A DNA stretch of 6,573 nt from the NCBI GenBank assembly GCA_023389095.1, contig JAEWFB010000141.1, positions 1 through 6,573 of the forward strand, given 5' to 3'. The notes beneath the pieces were generated by a model that saw only the letters and a program-made list of their open reading frames with translations, was not told where the DNA came from and made no database searches. The position numbers and the translations under genes are program-made. How positions within the stretch are numbered: the stretch's first letter is position 1; the number at the start of each line of letters is the position of its first letter. Shown here piece by piece: positions 1-6,214 of this stretch. The DNA comes from Actinomycetes bacterium. Lineage in GTDB: Bacteria > Actinomycetota > Actinomycetes > Actinomycetales > Dermatophilaceae.

Positions 1-24
1 GCCCCCGACCACACGGTCGGGGGC
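1..24 (-). terminator. Probable intrinsic-type terminator hairpin after rel
   Basis: Positions 1-10 and 15-24 are perfect reverse complements, giving a 10-bp stem of almost only G and C around the 4-nt loop at 11-14. It begins 31 nt beyond the rel stop codon, where the end of this transcription unit is expected. On the minus strand any U-tract would lie before position 1, outside the window, so a classical rho-independent terminator cannot be confirmed; actinobacterial terminators often lack a good U-tract. The hairpin is symmetrical and could also serve a convergent plus-strand gene, but the bases after it on the plus strand are not T-rich. Confidence 0.8.
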
Positions 25-55
25 CCCTCGTCGTGAACCTCGTGCGGCCGTCGAC

Positions 56-2365
56 TCAGGTGCGGCTGCCCCGCAGCACGGCGTCCGAGGACTTGCTGCC
101 GTTGACGCGGTAGACGTCGAAGACGCCGTCGATGCGGCGCACCGCCTTGATGACGTGGTCGAGGTGGGCCGGGTCGCCCATCTCGAAGGTGAAGCGCGAG
201 ATGGCGACGCGGTCCCGAGAGGTCTGGACCGAGGCCGACAGGATGTTGACGTGCTGGTCGGACAGGACCCGCGTGACGTCCGACAGCAGCCGGTTGCGGT
301 CGAGCGCCTCGACCTGCAGCTGCACGAGGAAGACGCTGGCCGAGCTCGGGGCCCACTCGACGTCGATGAGCCGCTCCGGGTTGGCCGTCAGCTGTGAGGC
401 GTTGGTGCAGTCGGCGCGGTGCACCGAGACGCCGTTGCCTCGGGTGACGAAGCCGATGATGGGATCGCCGGGCACCGGCGTGCAGCACTTGGCGAGCTTG
501 ACCCACACGTCGGCGGTGCCGACGACGACGACACCGGGGTCTCCCCCGCGACGCCGCTTGGCCTGGCGCGTCGGGACGGTGGCCTCGGCGAGGTCCTCCG
601 TGGCGCCCTCGACCCCGCCCATCGACGCGACGACCTTGCCGACCACGTGCTGCGCGGACACGTGGCCCTCGCCGACCGCGGCGTAGAGGGCCTCGATGTC
701 CTGGTAGCGCAGGTCGGTCGCGACGGCGGTCATGGACTCGTGGCTCATGAGCCGTTGGAGCGGCAGGTTCTGCTTGCGCAGCGCCTTGGCGATGGCGTCC
801 TTGCCGGCCTCGATGGCCTCCTCGCGGCGCTCCTTGCTGAACCACGCCTTGATCTTGTTGCGGGCCCGGGGGCTCTTGACGAACTGGAGCCAGTCGCGCG
901 ACGGGCCGGCGCCGTCGGCCTTGCTCGTGAGGACCTCGACGACGTCACCGTTCTCGAGCGTCGACTCGAGCGGCACGAGGCGACCGTTGACGCGGGCGCC
1001 GATGCAGTGGTGGCCGACCTCGGTGTGGACCGCGTAGGCGAAGTCGACCGGGGTGCCACCCATCGGCAGCGCCACGACGGCGCCCTTGGGGGTGAAGACG
1101 TAGACCTCGCTGCTGCCCATCTCGAAGCGCAGCGAGTCGAGGAACTCGCCCGGGTCCTCGGTCTCGCGCTGCCAGTCGAGCAGCTGGCGCAGCCACGCCA
1201 TGTCGTTCTGCGGCGTGATCTCGCCGGGACGCGCTCCGCCGCCCTTGTCGGACTGGTCCTTGTACTTCCAGTGCGCCGCGACGCCGTACTCGGCCCGTCG
1301 GTGCATCGTGTGGGTGCGGATCTGGATCTCGACCGGCTTGCCCTGCGGCCCGATGACCGTCGTGTGCAGCGACTGGTACATGTTGAACTTCGGCATCGCG
1401 ATGTAGTCCTTGAACCGGCCGGGAACCGGGTTCCACCGCGAGTGCAGCGCACCGAGCGCCGCGTAGCAGTCGCGCACCGTGTCGACGAGGACGCGGACGG
1501 CGACGAGGTCGTAGATCTCCTCGAAGTCACGGCCCCGCACGATCATCTTCTGGTACACGGAGTAGTAGTGCTTGGGCCGGCCGGTGACCGTGGCCTTGAT
1601 CTTGGCCGCGGCGAGGTCCTCGGCGACCTGGGACCGGACGCCGGTCAGGTACTCCTCGCGGGCCGGGGCCCGCTCGGCGACGAGACGCACGATCTCGTCG
1701 TAGACCTTCGGGTAGAGGGTCGCGAACGAGAGGTCCTCGAGCTCCCACTTGATGGTGTTCATGCCGAGGCGGTGCGCGAGGGGCGCGTAGATCTCGAGCG
1801 TCTCGTTGGCCTTGCGCTTGGCCGACTCGGGGCTGACGTAGCGCCACGTGCGCGCGTTGTGCAGCCGATCGGCCAGCTTGATGACGAGCACGCGGATGTC
1901 GCGCGCCATCGCGATGACCATCTTGCGGACCGTCTCGGCCTGGGCCGCCTCGCCGTAGGTGACCTTGTCGAGCTTGGTGACGCCGTCGACGAGCATCGCG
2001 ATCTCGTCGCCGAAGTCGCGCCGGAGCTCATCGAGGCCGTAGTCGGTGTCCTCGACGGTGTCGTGCAGCAGGGCCGCGGCGAGCGTCGGCGGGGTCATGC
2101 CGAGCTCGGCCAGGATCGTCGTGACCGCGAGCGGGTGGGTGATGTAGGCGTCGCCGCTCTTGCGCATCTGGCCCTCGTGGGCGCGCTCGGCGACCGCGTA
2201 GGCCCGCTCGATGACCGACAGGTCGGCCTTCGGGTGGTTCTGGCGGACCACCGTCATCAGCGGCTCGAGGACGGGGTTGCCCGCGGGTCGGGTGGCCCCG
2301 AACCGGGCGAAGCGAGCGCGCACCCGCGACGGGGTGGACAGCTCGCTGCGGACGTCCTCGCTCAT
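56..2365 (-). CDS. relA: Bifunctional (p)ppGpp synthetase/hydrolase Rel (RelA/SpoT family)
   Basis: This 769-aa cytosolic enzyme is the stringent-response alarmone regulator: it transfers pyrophosphate from ATP to GDP or GTP and also hydrolyses (p)ppGpp. All long-RSH domains are present in order. The N-terminal HD hydrolase (about 50-200) has H77, H101-D102, E105-D106 and DRLHN at 166-170, so hydrolysis looks intact. The synthetase domain (about 250-370) has RPKHYYSVYQKM at 263-274, RFKD at 317-320 and YQSLHTTV at 330-337. The RxKD form, rather than the ExDD of monofunctional RelA, is typical of bifunctional Rel. A TGS domain follows (about 419-480), then a helical region, a zinc-finger/CC module with C627, C628, H649 and C653, and a C-terminal ACT domain (about 677-754). 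The length is close to other actinobacterial Rel proteins. An in-frame TAG lies 9 nt before the ATG, so no N-terminal extension is possible. No Shine-Dalgarno sequence precedes the ATG, but a -10 box is placed for leaderless transcription. Confidence 0.97.
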   Translation of the reverse strand: MSEDVRSELSTPSRVRARFARFGATRPAGNPVLEPLMTVVRQNHPKADLSVIERAYAVAERAHEGQMRKSGDAYITHPLAVTTILAELGMTPPTLAAALLHDTVEDTDYGLDELRRDFGDEIAMLVDGVTKLDKVTYGEAAQAETVRKMVIAMARDIRVLVIKLADRLHNARTWRYVSPESAKRKANETLEIYAPLAHRLGMNTIKWELEDLSFATLYPKVYDEIVRLVAERAPAREEYLTGVRSQVAEDLAAAKIKATVTGRPKHYYSVYQKMIVRGRDFEEIYDLVAVRVLVDTVRDCYAALGALHSRWNPVPGRFKDYIAMPKFNMYQSLHTTVIGPQGKPVEIQIRTHTMHRRAEYGVAAHWKYKDQSDKGGGARPGEITPQNDMAWLRQLLDWQRETEDPGEFLDSLRFEMGSSEVYVFTPKGAVVALPMGGTPVDFAYAVHTEVGHHCIGARVNGRLVPLESTLENGDVVEVLTSKADGAGPSRDWLQFVKSPRARNKIKAWFSKERREEAIEAGKDAIAKALRKQNLPLQRLMSHESMTAVATDLRYQDIEALYAAVGEGHVSAQHVVGKVVASMGGVEGATEDLAEATVPTRQAKRRRGGDPGVVVVGTADVWVKLAKCCTPVPGDPIIGFVTRGNGVSVHRADCTNASQLTANPERLIDVEWAPSSASVFLVQLQVEALDRNRLLSDVTRVLSDQHVNILSASVQTSRDRVAISRFTFEMGDPAHLDHVIKAVRRIDGVFDVYRVNGSKSSDAVLRGSRT

Positions 2366-2377
2366 GGAGAGAGTCTA
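2365..2377 (-). promoter_or_regulatory. Predicted leaderless promoter of rel (-10 box)
   Basis: On the minus strand TAGACT occupies 2377-2372, a match to the TAnnnT -10 element of vegetative sigma factors in actinobacteria. Exactly six bases (CTCTCC, 2371-2366) separate it from the ATG, so a standard start 7 nt after the box falls on the A of the ATG at 2365. No purine-rich ribosome-binding sequence precedes the start codon. Together these point to a leaderless mRNA. A -35 element is not convincing: GTGACC at 2397-2392 resembles TTGACC but leaves a spacer of only 14 bp. TSS mapping would decide it. Confidence 0.6.
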
Positions 2378-2383
2378 GGTCCC

Positions 2384-2403
2384 CACCGTGTGGTCACACG
2401 GTG
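2384..2403. repeat. Perfect palindrome across the apt stop codon and rel promoter
   Basis: CACCGTGTG at 2384-2392 is the exact reverse complement of CACACGGTG at 2395-2403, with two bases between. As RNA this gives an 8-bp stem with a 4-nt loop. It covers the last apt codons and the apt TGA (2396-2394), and lies 19 to 38 bases upstream of the predicted rel start, overlapping the -35 region. It could be an operator for a dimeric regulator, or an RNA hairpin at the end of the sec-apt message. No U-tract follows it, so it is not a typical intrinsic terminator. The symmetry is directly visible; the function is inferred. Confidence 0.6.
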
Positions 2404-2918
2404 AGGATGGCGTTGACGGGCCGCCCGGCGAGCCGGTCGCGGCCGCCGAGGAACGCCAGCTCGAGCACGACCTCGACCGCGACGACCTCGGCTCCGGCGC
2501 GCTCGACGAGCTGGACCGTCGCCTCCGCCGTGCCGCCGGTGGCGAGGACGTCGTCGAGGACGAGGACGCGCTGGCCCGGGTCGAAGGCGTCGGTGTGCAC
2601 CTCGATCTCGGCGGTGCCGTACTCGAGGGCGTAGGACTCCTTGAGCACGTCGCCGGGCAGCTTGCCGGCCTTGCGCACGGGGACCATGCCCAGGCCGAGC
2701 TCGTGGGCGACGGCCGCCCCGAGGATGAAGCCGCGCGCCTCGATCCCGACGACGACGTCGATGGTGCCGGTGTACCGGCGCGCGATGTCGCGCACCAGCG
2801 CGCCGAACGCCGCCCCGTCGGCGATGAGCGGGGTGAAGTCCTTGAAGAGGACCCCCGGCTTCGGGAAGTCGGGGATGTCGCGCAGGCGGCTCGCGACGAG
2901 GTCGCCGATCTCGCTCAC
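2394..2918 (-). CDS. apt: Adenine phosphoribosyltransferase
   Basis: Apt is a cytosolic purine-salvage enzyme that joins adenine and PRPP to give AMP and pyrophosphate. The 174-aa product has the full type-I phosphoribosyltransferase core: an N-terminal segment with the family signature DIPDFPKPGVLFKD (14-27), GIEARGFILG (58-67), the basic flexible-loop region VRKAGKLPGD (81-90), and the PRPP-binding motif VLVLDDVLATGGT (118-130) with its two acidic residues. The length is typical for Apt. The open frame runs on upstream into the secF 3' end, but the GTG at 2918-2916 is chosen because a good ribosome-binding site (GAAGGAAG) lies 6 nt before it and because the family-like sequence starts there. 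A start further upstream would add residues that do not look like Apt. It follows secF after 73 nt and ends 28 nt before rel, the usual actinobacterial order. I see no clear promoter of its own, so it is probably transcribed with the sec genes. Confidence 0.96.
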   Translation of the reverse strand: MSEIGDLVASRLRDIPDFPKPGVLFKDFTPLIADGAAFGALVRDIARRYTGTIDVVVGIEARGFILGAAVAHELGLGMVPVRKAGKLPGDVLKESYALEYGTAEIEVHTDAFDPGQRVLVLDDVLATGGTAEATVQLVERAGAEVVAVEVVLELAFLGGRDRLAGRPVNAILTV

Positions 2919-2924
2919 TGGGTG

Positions 2925-2932
2925 CTTCCTTC
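2925..2932 (-). promoter_or_regulatory. Ribosome-binding site that fixes the apt start
   Basis: GAAGGAAG on the minus strand (2932-2925) is a strong Shine-Dalgarno match, 6 nt from the GTG at 2918. It supports the 174-aa form of Apt over the much longer open frame that overlaps secF. Confidence 0.75.
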
Positions 2933-2948
2933 GGGTCGGGTGCTCGGC

Positions 2949-2981
2949 GTCGAGCGCGTCGAGCCTGTCGACGAGCTCGAC
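2949..2981. repeat. Inverted repeat in the secF-apt gap
   Basis: GTCGAGC at 2958-2964 is the exact reverse complement of GCTCGAC at 2975-2981, a 7-bp stem around a 10-nt loop. A second direct copy of GTCGAGC lies at 2949-2955 and could pair with the same right arm. The sequence is not followed by a U-tract. From memory, it resembles short intergenic palindromes of the GAGCCTGTCGA type that are common in Micrococcales genomes; I cannot check copy number here. It could weaken or stabilise the message between the sec genes and apt. Confidence 0.45.
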
Positions 2982-2991
2982 GGACGGGGCG

Positions 2992-4143
2992 TCAGCGACG
3001 CGACTTCGGCGCGCGCTTGGGCTGGTTGCGGGGTCCGGCCTGGGCGTACTTGTGGACCGGACGTGCCGATGCCGGGCCCTCGCTCCGTGCGCCCGCACCG
3101 ACGGACGCGTCGGCGCCGACCGCGACGGGCTCGCCGTCGGCGAAGGCGCCGACGACGGACTCGTGCGACTTCGCACCGTGCTTGGCCACGTAGCGGTCGA
3201 GGTCCTTGACGGCCTTCTCACCGCGCCGCAGGTCGACGAGCAGCGGGGTCGCGATGAAGATCGAGGAGTACGCGCCGACGGCGATACCGATGAAGAGCGC
3301 GAGGGCGAGGTCGAGCAGGGTGCCCGGGCCGAGCATCGTGAAGCCGACGAAGAGGATCGCGGCGATCGGCAGCAGGGCGACGACGGTCGTGTTGATCGAG
3401 CGCACGAGGGTCTGGTTGACGGCGAGGTTGGCGGCCGCGGAGTAGGTCGTACGGTGCGTGCGGAAGGCCTCGGCGGTGTTCTCGCGCACCTTGTCGAACA
3501 CGACGACGGTGTCGTAGAGCGAGTACCCGAGGATCGTCAGGAACCCGATCATCGACGACGGCGTGATCTCGAACCCGAACAGGGCGTAGATGCCCACCGT
3601 GATGACGAGGTCGTGCAGCAGCGCCACGAGGCCCGACACGGCCATCTTCCACGTGCGGAAGTAGAGCCCCATGACGAGCGTGACGAGAACGAGGAAGACG
3701 ATGAGGCCGCGGACCGCCTGCTGGCTCACCGTCTCGCCCCAGCTCGGGCCGATGAGCGAGGCGCTGACGTTGCCGGGCTGGACCCCGAACTCCTGGGCCA
3801 GGGCCGAGCGGGCGGCGTCGGTCTTGTCGTCGGCCGCCTCGGTCTGGACCCGGACGGTGTTCTGCCCGACGATCGTCGTGACGACGTTGCCGCTGATCTT
3901 GGCGTCGGCGATGGCCGACTGGGCCTTCTGCTCGTAGGAGTCGGTGTTCGTGACGCTCTGGACGCGGAACTCCGAGCCACCACTGAACTCGATGCCGAAG
4001 TTGAGGCCCTTGGCGAAGATGCCGACGAGGGCGAGCACGATGAGGATGCCGGAGAAGGCGTACCAGACCTTCTGGCGCTTGATGAAGTCGATCGAGCGCT
4101 TACCCGTGTAGAGGTCGTTGCCGACCTGGGCGAAGTTGATCAT
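2992..4143 (-). CDS. secF: Protein translocase subunit SecF
   Basis: SecF is an integral membrane subunit that pairs with SecD to use the proton-motive force in late steps of Sec-dependent export. The 383-aa protein has a first membrane segment at about 27-45, then the SecD/SecF signature GLNFGIEFSGG (46-56) opening an extracytoplasmic domain to about 140. Five more membrane segments follow at about 144-162, 165-190, 194-215, 250-270 and 278-303. The family motif GYSLYDTVVVFDKVREN spans 206-222. D211 and R248 fit the positions of the conserved Asp and Arg (E. coli SecF D213 and R247, from memory) tied to proton coupling. Residues 304-383 form a long cytoplasmic tail, Ala/Gly-rich and strongly basic at the end (KRAPKSRR). 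The ATG lies 3 nt after the secD stop, with GGGGAAGG 8 nt before it inside secD, so translation is surely coupled to secD. Confidence 0.97.
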   Translation of the reverse strand: MINFAQVGNDLYTGKRSIDFIKRQKVWYAFSGILIVLALVGIFAKGLNFGIEFSGGSEFRVQSVTNTDSYEQKAQSAIADAKISGNVVTTIVGQNTVRVQTEAADDKTDAARSALAQEFGVQPGNVSASLIGPSWGETVSQQAVRGLIVFLVLVTLVMGLYFRTWKMAVSGLVALLHDLVITVGIYALFGFEITPSSMIGFLTILGYSLYDTVVVFDKVRENTAEAFRTHRTTYSAAANLAVNQTLVRSINTTVVALLPIAAILFVGFTMLGPGTLLDLALALFIGIAVGAYSSIFIATPLLVDLRRGEKAVKDLDRYVAKHGAKSHESVVGAFADGEPVAVGADASVGAGARSEGPASARPVHKYAQAGPRNQPKRAPKSRR

Positions 4144-4146
4144 GGG

Positions 4147-6204
4147 TCAGGCCTTCCCCTCGGCGGTGCGGGTGCTGGCGCCGGATCCCGCCGGCGTGCC
4201 GGCGTGGGTGGCCGGGCGCGACGGGCCGAACTGGCCGCGGCCGCGGTAGCGCGGCGACTCCTTGGCGCCGAGGCGCTTCGGGTCGAGGCCGGACCACTTG
4301 TGGCCGCCGCCGAAGAAGTTCGTGCGGGCGAGCAGCTGCACCATCGGGTGCGTGAAGATCATGACGACGAGCAGGTCGATGATCGTCGTGAGGCCGAGCG
4401 TGAAGGCGAACCCGCGGACGTTGGCCGAGGCGAGGACGTACAGCACGATGGCCGCGATGAAGTTGACGGTGTCGGCCGCGATGATCGTGCGCCTCGCGCG
4501 CTTCCAGCCGGTCTCGACGGCGGCCACGAGCGGGCGGCCGTCGCGGACCTCGTCACGGATGCGTTCGAAGTAGACGATGAACGAGTCGGCGGTGACACCG
4601 ATGGCGACGATGAGGCCGGTGACACCGGCCATCGTCAGGCGCAGCCCGTGCGTCGTGCCGAGGATCGTCACCGCGAGGTAGGTGATGCCCGACGCGACGA
4701 GCAGCGAGGCGACGGTGACGAACCCGAGCGCCCGGTACTGGATGAGCGAGTAGACCACGACGAGGAGCAGGCCGACGAGGCCGGCGAGCAGGCCGATGCG
4801 CAGCTGCTCCTCACCGAGCTGCGGCGTGATGGTGTCGTTGGTCTGGAGCGCGAACTGCAGCGGCAGCGCACCGAACTTCAGCTGCTGGGCCAGGTTCTTG
4901 GCCGAGTCGATGGTGAACGAGCCCGTGATCGAGGCGCGCCCGTCGGAGATGACGGCGCGGGCCTGCGGCGCCGTGATGACCGATTTGTCGAGCACGACGG
5001 CGAACTGGTCCATCGGCGGCTGGCTCTGGAGGCCGTAGAGGCGCTTGGTGACCTCGGCGAACTTCTGTGCGCCGGCCGAGTTGAACGACAGGACGACCTC
5101 GACGATGGAGGTGGGCTGGCCGTTCGGGCCGGGCTGGTAGCCGCTCGACGCGTCGGAGATCTGGCTGCCGTCGATCTCGACCGGTCCGAGGACGAACTTC
5201 GAGGTGCGGTCGTCGCTGCAGGTCGCGAGCGGCAGGGTCGGGTCGTCGACGATCGCGTCGACCGCGCCCGGCATGCTGCAGCTGAGGGCGACGAAGTCCT
5301 TGGCCGCCTTGGCGGCGGCGGTGTCGGCCTTGGTCTTGTCCCAGCCGATGCCGACGAGTCCCTGGCTCACCTGGGCCTTGACGGCGGCCTCGGTCTGCTC
5401 GGCGGTGGGCGCCACAGGCGTCGTGGCCGCGGGGGCAGGGGTGGCGGCCGTGGTCGCCGTGCCGGTGGGGGTCGAAGCCTTGGGCGTCGGGGCCGTCGTC
5501 GCGGCGCGCAGCGCCTGCGGGACCGCGCCGTTCTGGGCCGTGGCCGACGTCGACGGGGTCGTGGCCGCGGGGGCCGGGGTGGCGCCGGTGGTCGCCGTGC
5601 CGGTCGGGGTGCCGGTCGGGGTGCTGGCCTTGGGCGTCGGGGAGGTGGTCGCGGCGCGCAGCGCCTGCGGCACCGCGCCGTTCTGGGCCGTGGCCGACGT
5701 CGAGGGGGTGCCGGTCGGCGTCGTCGCGGTGCCGGTCGGCGTCGGGGTGCCGGTCGAACCCGTCGAACCCGTCGTCGATCCCGGGTTCACCTGCGCGGCA
5801 CTGGTGTCGGCGTTCTGGACGAAGACGGCACGGAAACGCAGCTGCGACGGCTTGCGGATCGCGTCGAGCTGTTCCTTGGTGGGCGTACCCGGGATCGAGA
5901 CGACGATGTTGTCGCCGCCCTGGGTGGAGATCTCGGCCTCGCTGACGCCGTTGGCGTCGATGCGCTGGCGGATGATGTCGACGGCCTGGTCGATCTGGCC
6001 CTGCGTGACGGGCGCGGCGTTGCCGACCGTGACGGGCTTGAGGACCAGCTCGGTGCCGCCCTCGAGGTCGAGGCCGAGGCGCGGCGTCAGCGAGCCGCCG
6101 CCCCACGCGGCCAGGCCGACGGCCAGGCCACCGAGCGCGATGACGAGGACGACGAGCGCGACGAGGGTGCGGGTCGCGGACTTGCGGATGGACGTACGAG
6201 CCAC
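4147..6204 (-). CDS. secD: Protein translocase subunit SecD, with an enlarged Thr/Pro-rich extracytoplasmic insert
   Basis: SecD is the larger half of the SecDF export motor in the cytoplasmic membrane. The 685-aa protein has an N-terminal membrane segment (about 11-33), the signature LGLDLEGGTELVL (43-55), a large extracytoplasmic domain to about 465, and five further membrane segments at about 467-487, 492-514, 523-546, 573-594 and 598-622. D540, in IGVTADSFIVYFERIRDE, fits the conserved membrane Asp of the family (E. coli D519, from memory). The protein is about 100 residues longer than I expect for an actinobacterial SecD. The excess lies at about 131-267, a Thr/Pro/Ala/Gly-rich stretch with a tandem duplication. 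C309 and C329 are the only cysteines and could form a disulfide outside the cell. A basic, Gly/Pro-rich cytoplasmic tail ends the protein. The start is GTG at 6204, 7 nt after yajC, with GAGG 5 nt before it; the yajC TGA overlaps this ribosome-binding site, so the two genes are coupled. Confidence 0.97.
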   Translation of the reverse strand: MARTSIRKSATRTLVALVVLVIALGGLAVGLAAWGGGSLTPRLGLDLEGGTELVLKPVTVGNAAPVTQGQIDQAVDIIRQRIDANGVSEAEISTQGGDNIVVSIPGTPTKEQLDAIRKPSQLRFRAVFVQNADTSAAQVNPGSTTGSTGSTGTPTPTGTATTPTGTPSTSATAQNGAVPQALRAATTSPTPKASTPTGTPTGTATTGATPAPAATTPSTSATAQNGAVPQALRAATTAPTPKASTPTGTATTAATPAPAATTPVAPTAEQTEAAVKAQVSQGLVGIGWDKTKADTAAAKAAKDFVALSCSMPGAVDAIVDDPTLPLATCSDDRTSKFVLGPVEIDGSQISDASSGYQPGPNGQPTSIVEVVLSFNSAGAQKFAEVTKRLYGLQSQPPMDQFAVVLDKSVITAPQARAVISDGRASITGSFTIDSAKNLAQQLKFGALPLQFALQTNDTITPQLGEEQLRIGLLAGLVGLLLVVVYSLIQYRALGFVTVASLLVASGITYLAVTILGTTHGLRLTMAGVTGLIVAIGVTADSFIVYFERIRDEVRDGRPLVAAVETGWKRARRTIIAADTVNFIAAIVLYVLASANVRGFAFTLGLTTIIDLLVVMIFTHPMVQLLARTNFFGGGHKWSGLDPKRLGAKESPRYRGRGQFGPSRPATHAGTPAGSGASTRTAEGKA
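5416..5703 (-). repeat. In-frame tandem duplication inside secD
   Basis: Residues 168-217 (5703-5554) and 218-263 (5553-5416) of SecD are two adjacent copies of one unit, both beginning STSATAQNGAVPQALRAATT and ending PAPAATTP. The first is 50 residues and the second 46; the difference is one PTGT unit, matching a perfect 12-nt tandem repeat at 5599-5610 and 5611-5622. The DNA is nearly identical: 5498-5553 and 5648-5703 differ at one base in 56, so the duplication is recent or homogenised. Both copies stay in frame and contain no stop codon. Confidence 0.93.
5704..5790 (-). repeat. Short microrepeats coding for GST and PTGT units in SecD
   Basis: Next to the large duplication, SecD residues 139-167 form a low-complexity run of Gly-Ser-Thr and Pro-Thr-Gly-Thr units. 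The DNA holds two perfect 9-nt copies of CGAACCCGT (5755-5763, 5764-5772) and several scattered copies of the GTGCCGGTCGG type. All unit lengths are multiples of three, so copy changes would keep the frame. Confidence 0.8.
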
Positions 6205-6209
6205 GGACG

Positions 6210-6214
6210 CCTCA
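6210..6214 (-). promoter_or_regulatory. secD ribosome-binding site overlapping the yajC stop codon
   Basis: TGAGG on the minus strand (6214-6210) contains both the yajC stop codon and the GAGG ribosome-binding core for the secD GTG 5 nt downstream. Ribosomes ending yajC would unmask or directly reuse the secD start. It supports GTG at 6204 as the start. Confidence 0.7.

Noticed and set aside
2384..2403. Classical rho-independent terminator between apt and rel
   Set aside because: The hairpin stem is only 8-9 bp and is followed on the minus strand by GGGACC rather than a U-tract, so it is reported as a palindrome of uncertain function.
419..2404. Plus-strand open frame of 661 codons opposite rel
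   Set aside because: It is antisense to a fully conserved Rel protein, has the same compositional signature of a GC shadow, and shows no recognisable motif.
2919..3221. N-terminal extension of Apt by up to 101 residues
   Set aside because: The extension overlaps the secF 3' end in another frame, has Arg/Ser/Thr/Pro-rich shadow composition, and is made unnecessary by the GTG with a strong ribosome-binding site at 2918.
5416..5790. CRISPR-like or mobile-element repeat array
   Set aside because: The repeats are in-frame coding sequence inside secD, lack spacers of uniform length, and no cas, transposase or terminal inverted repeats are present.
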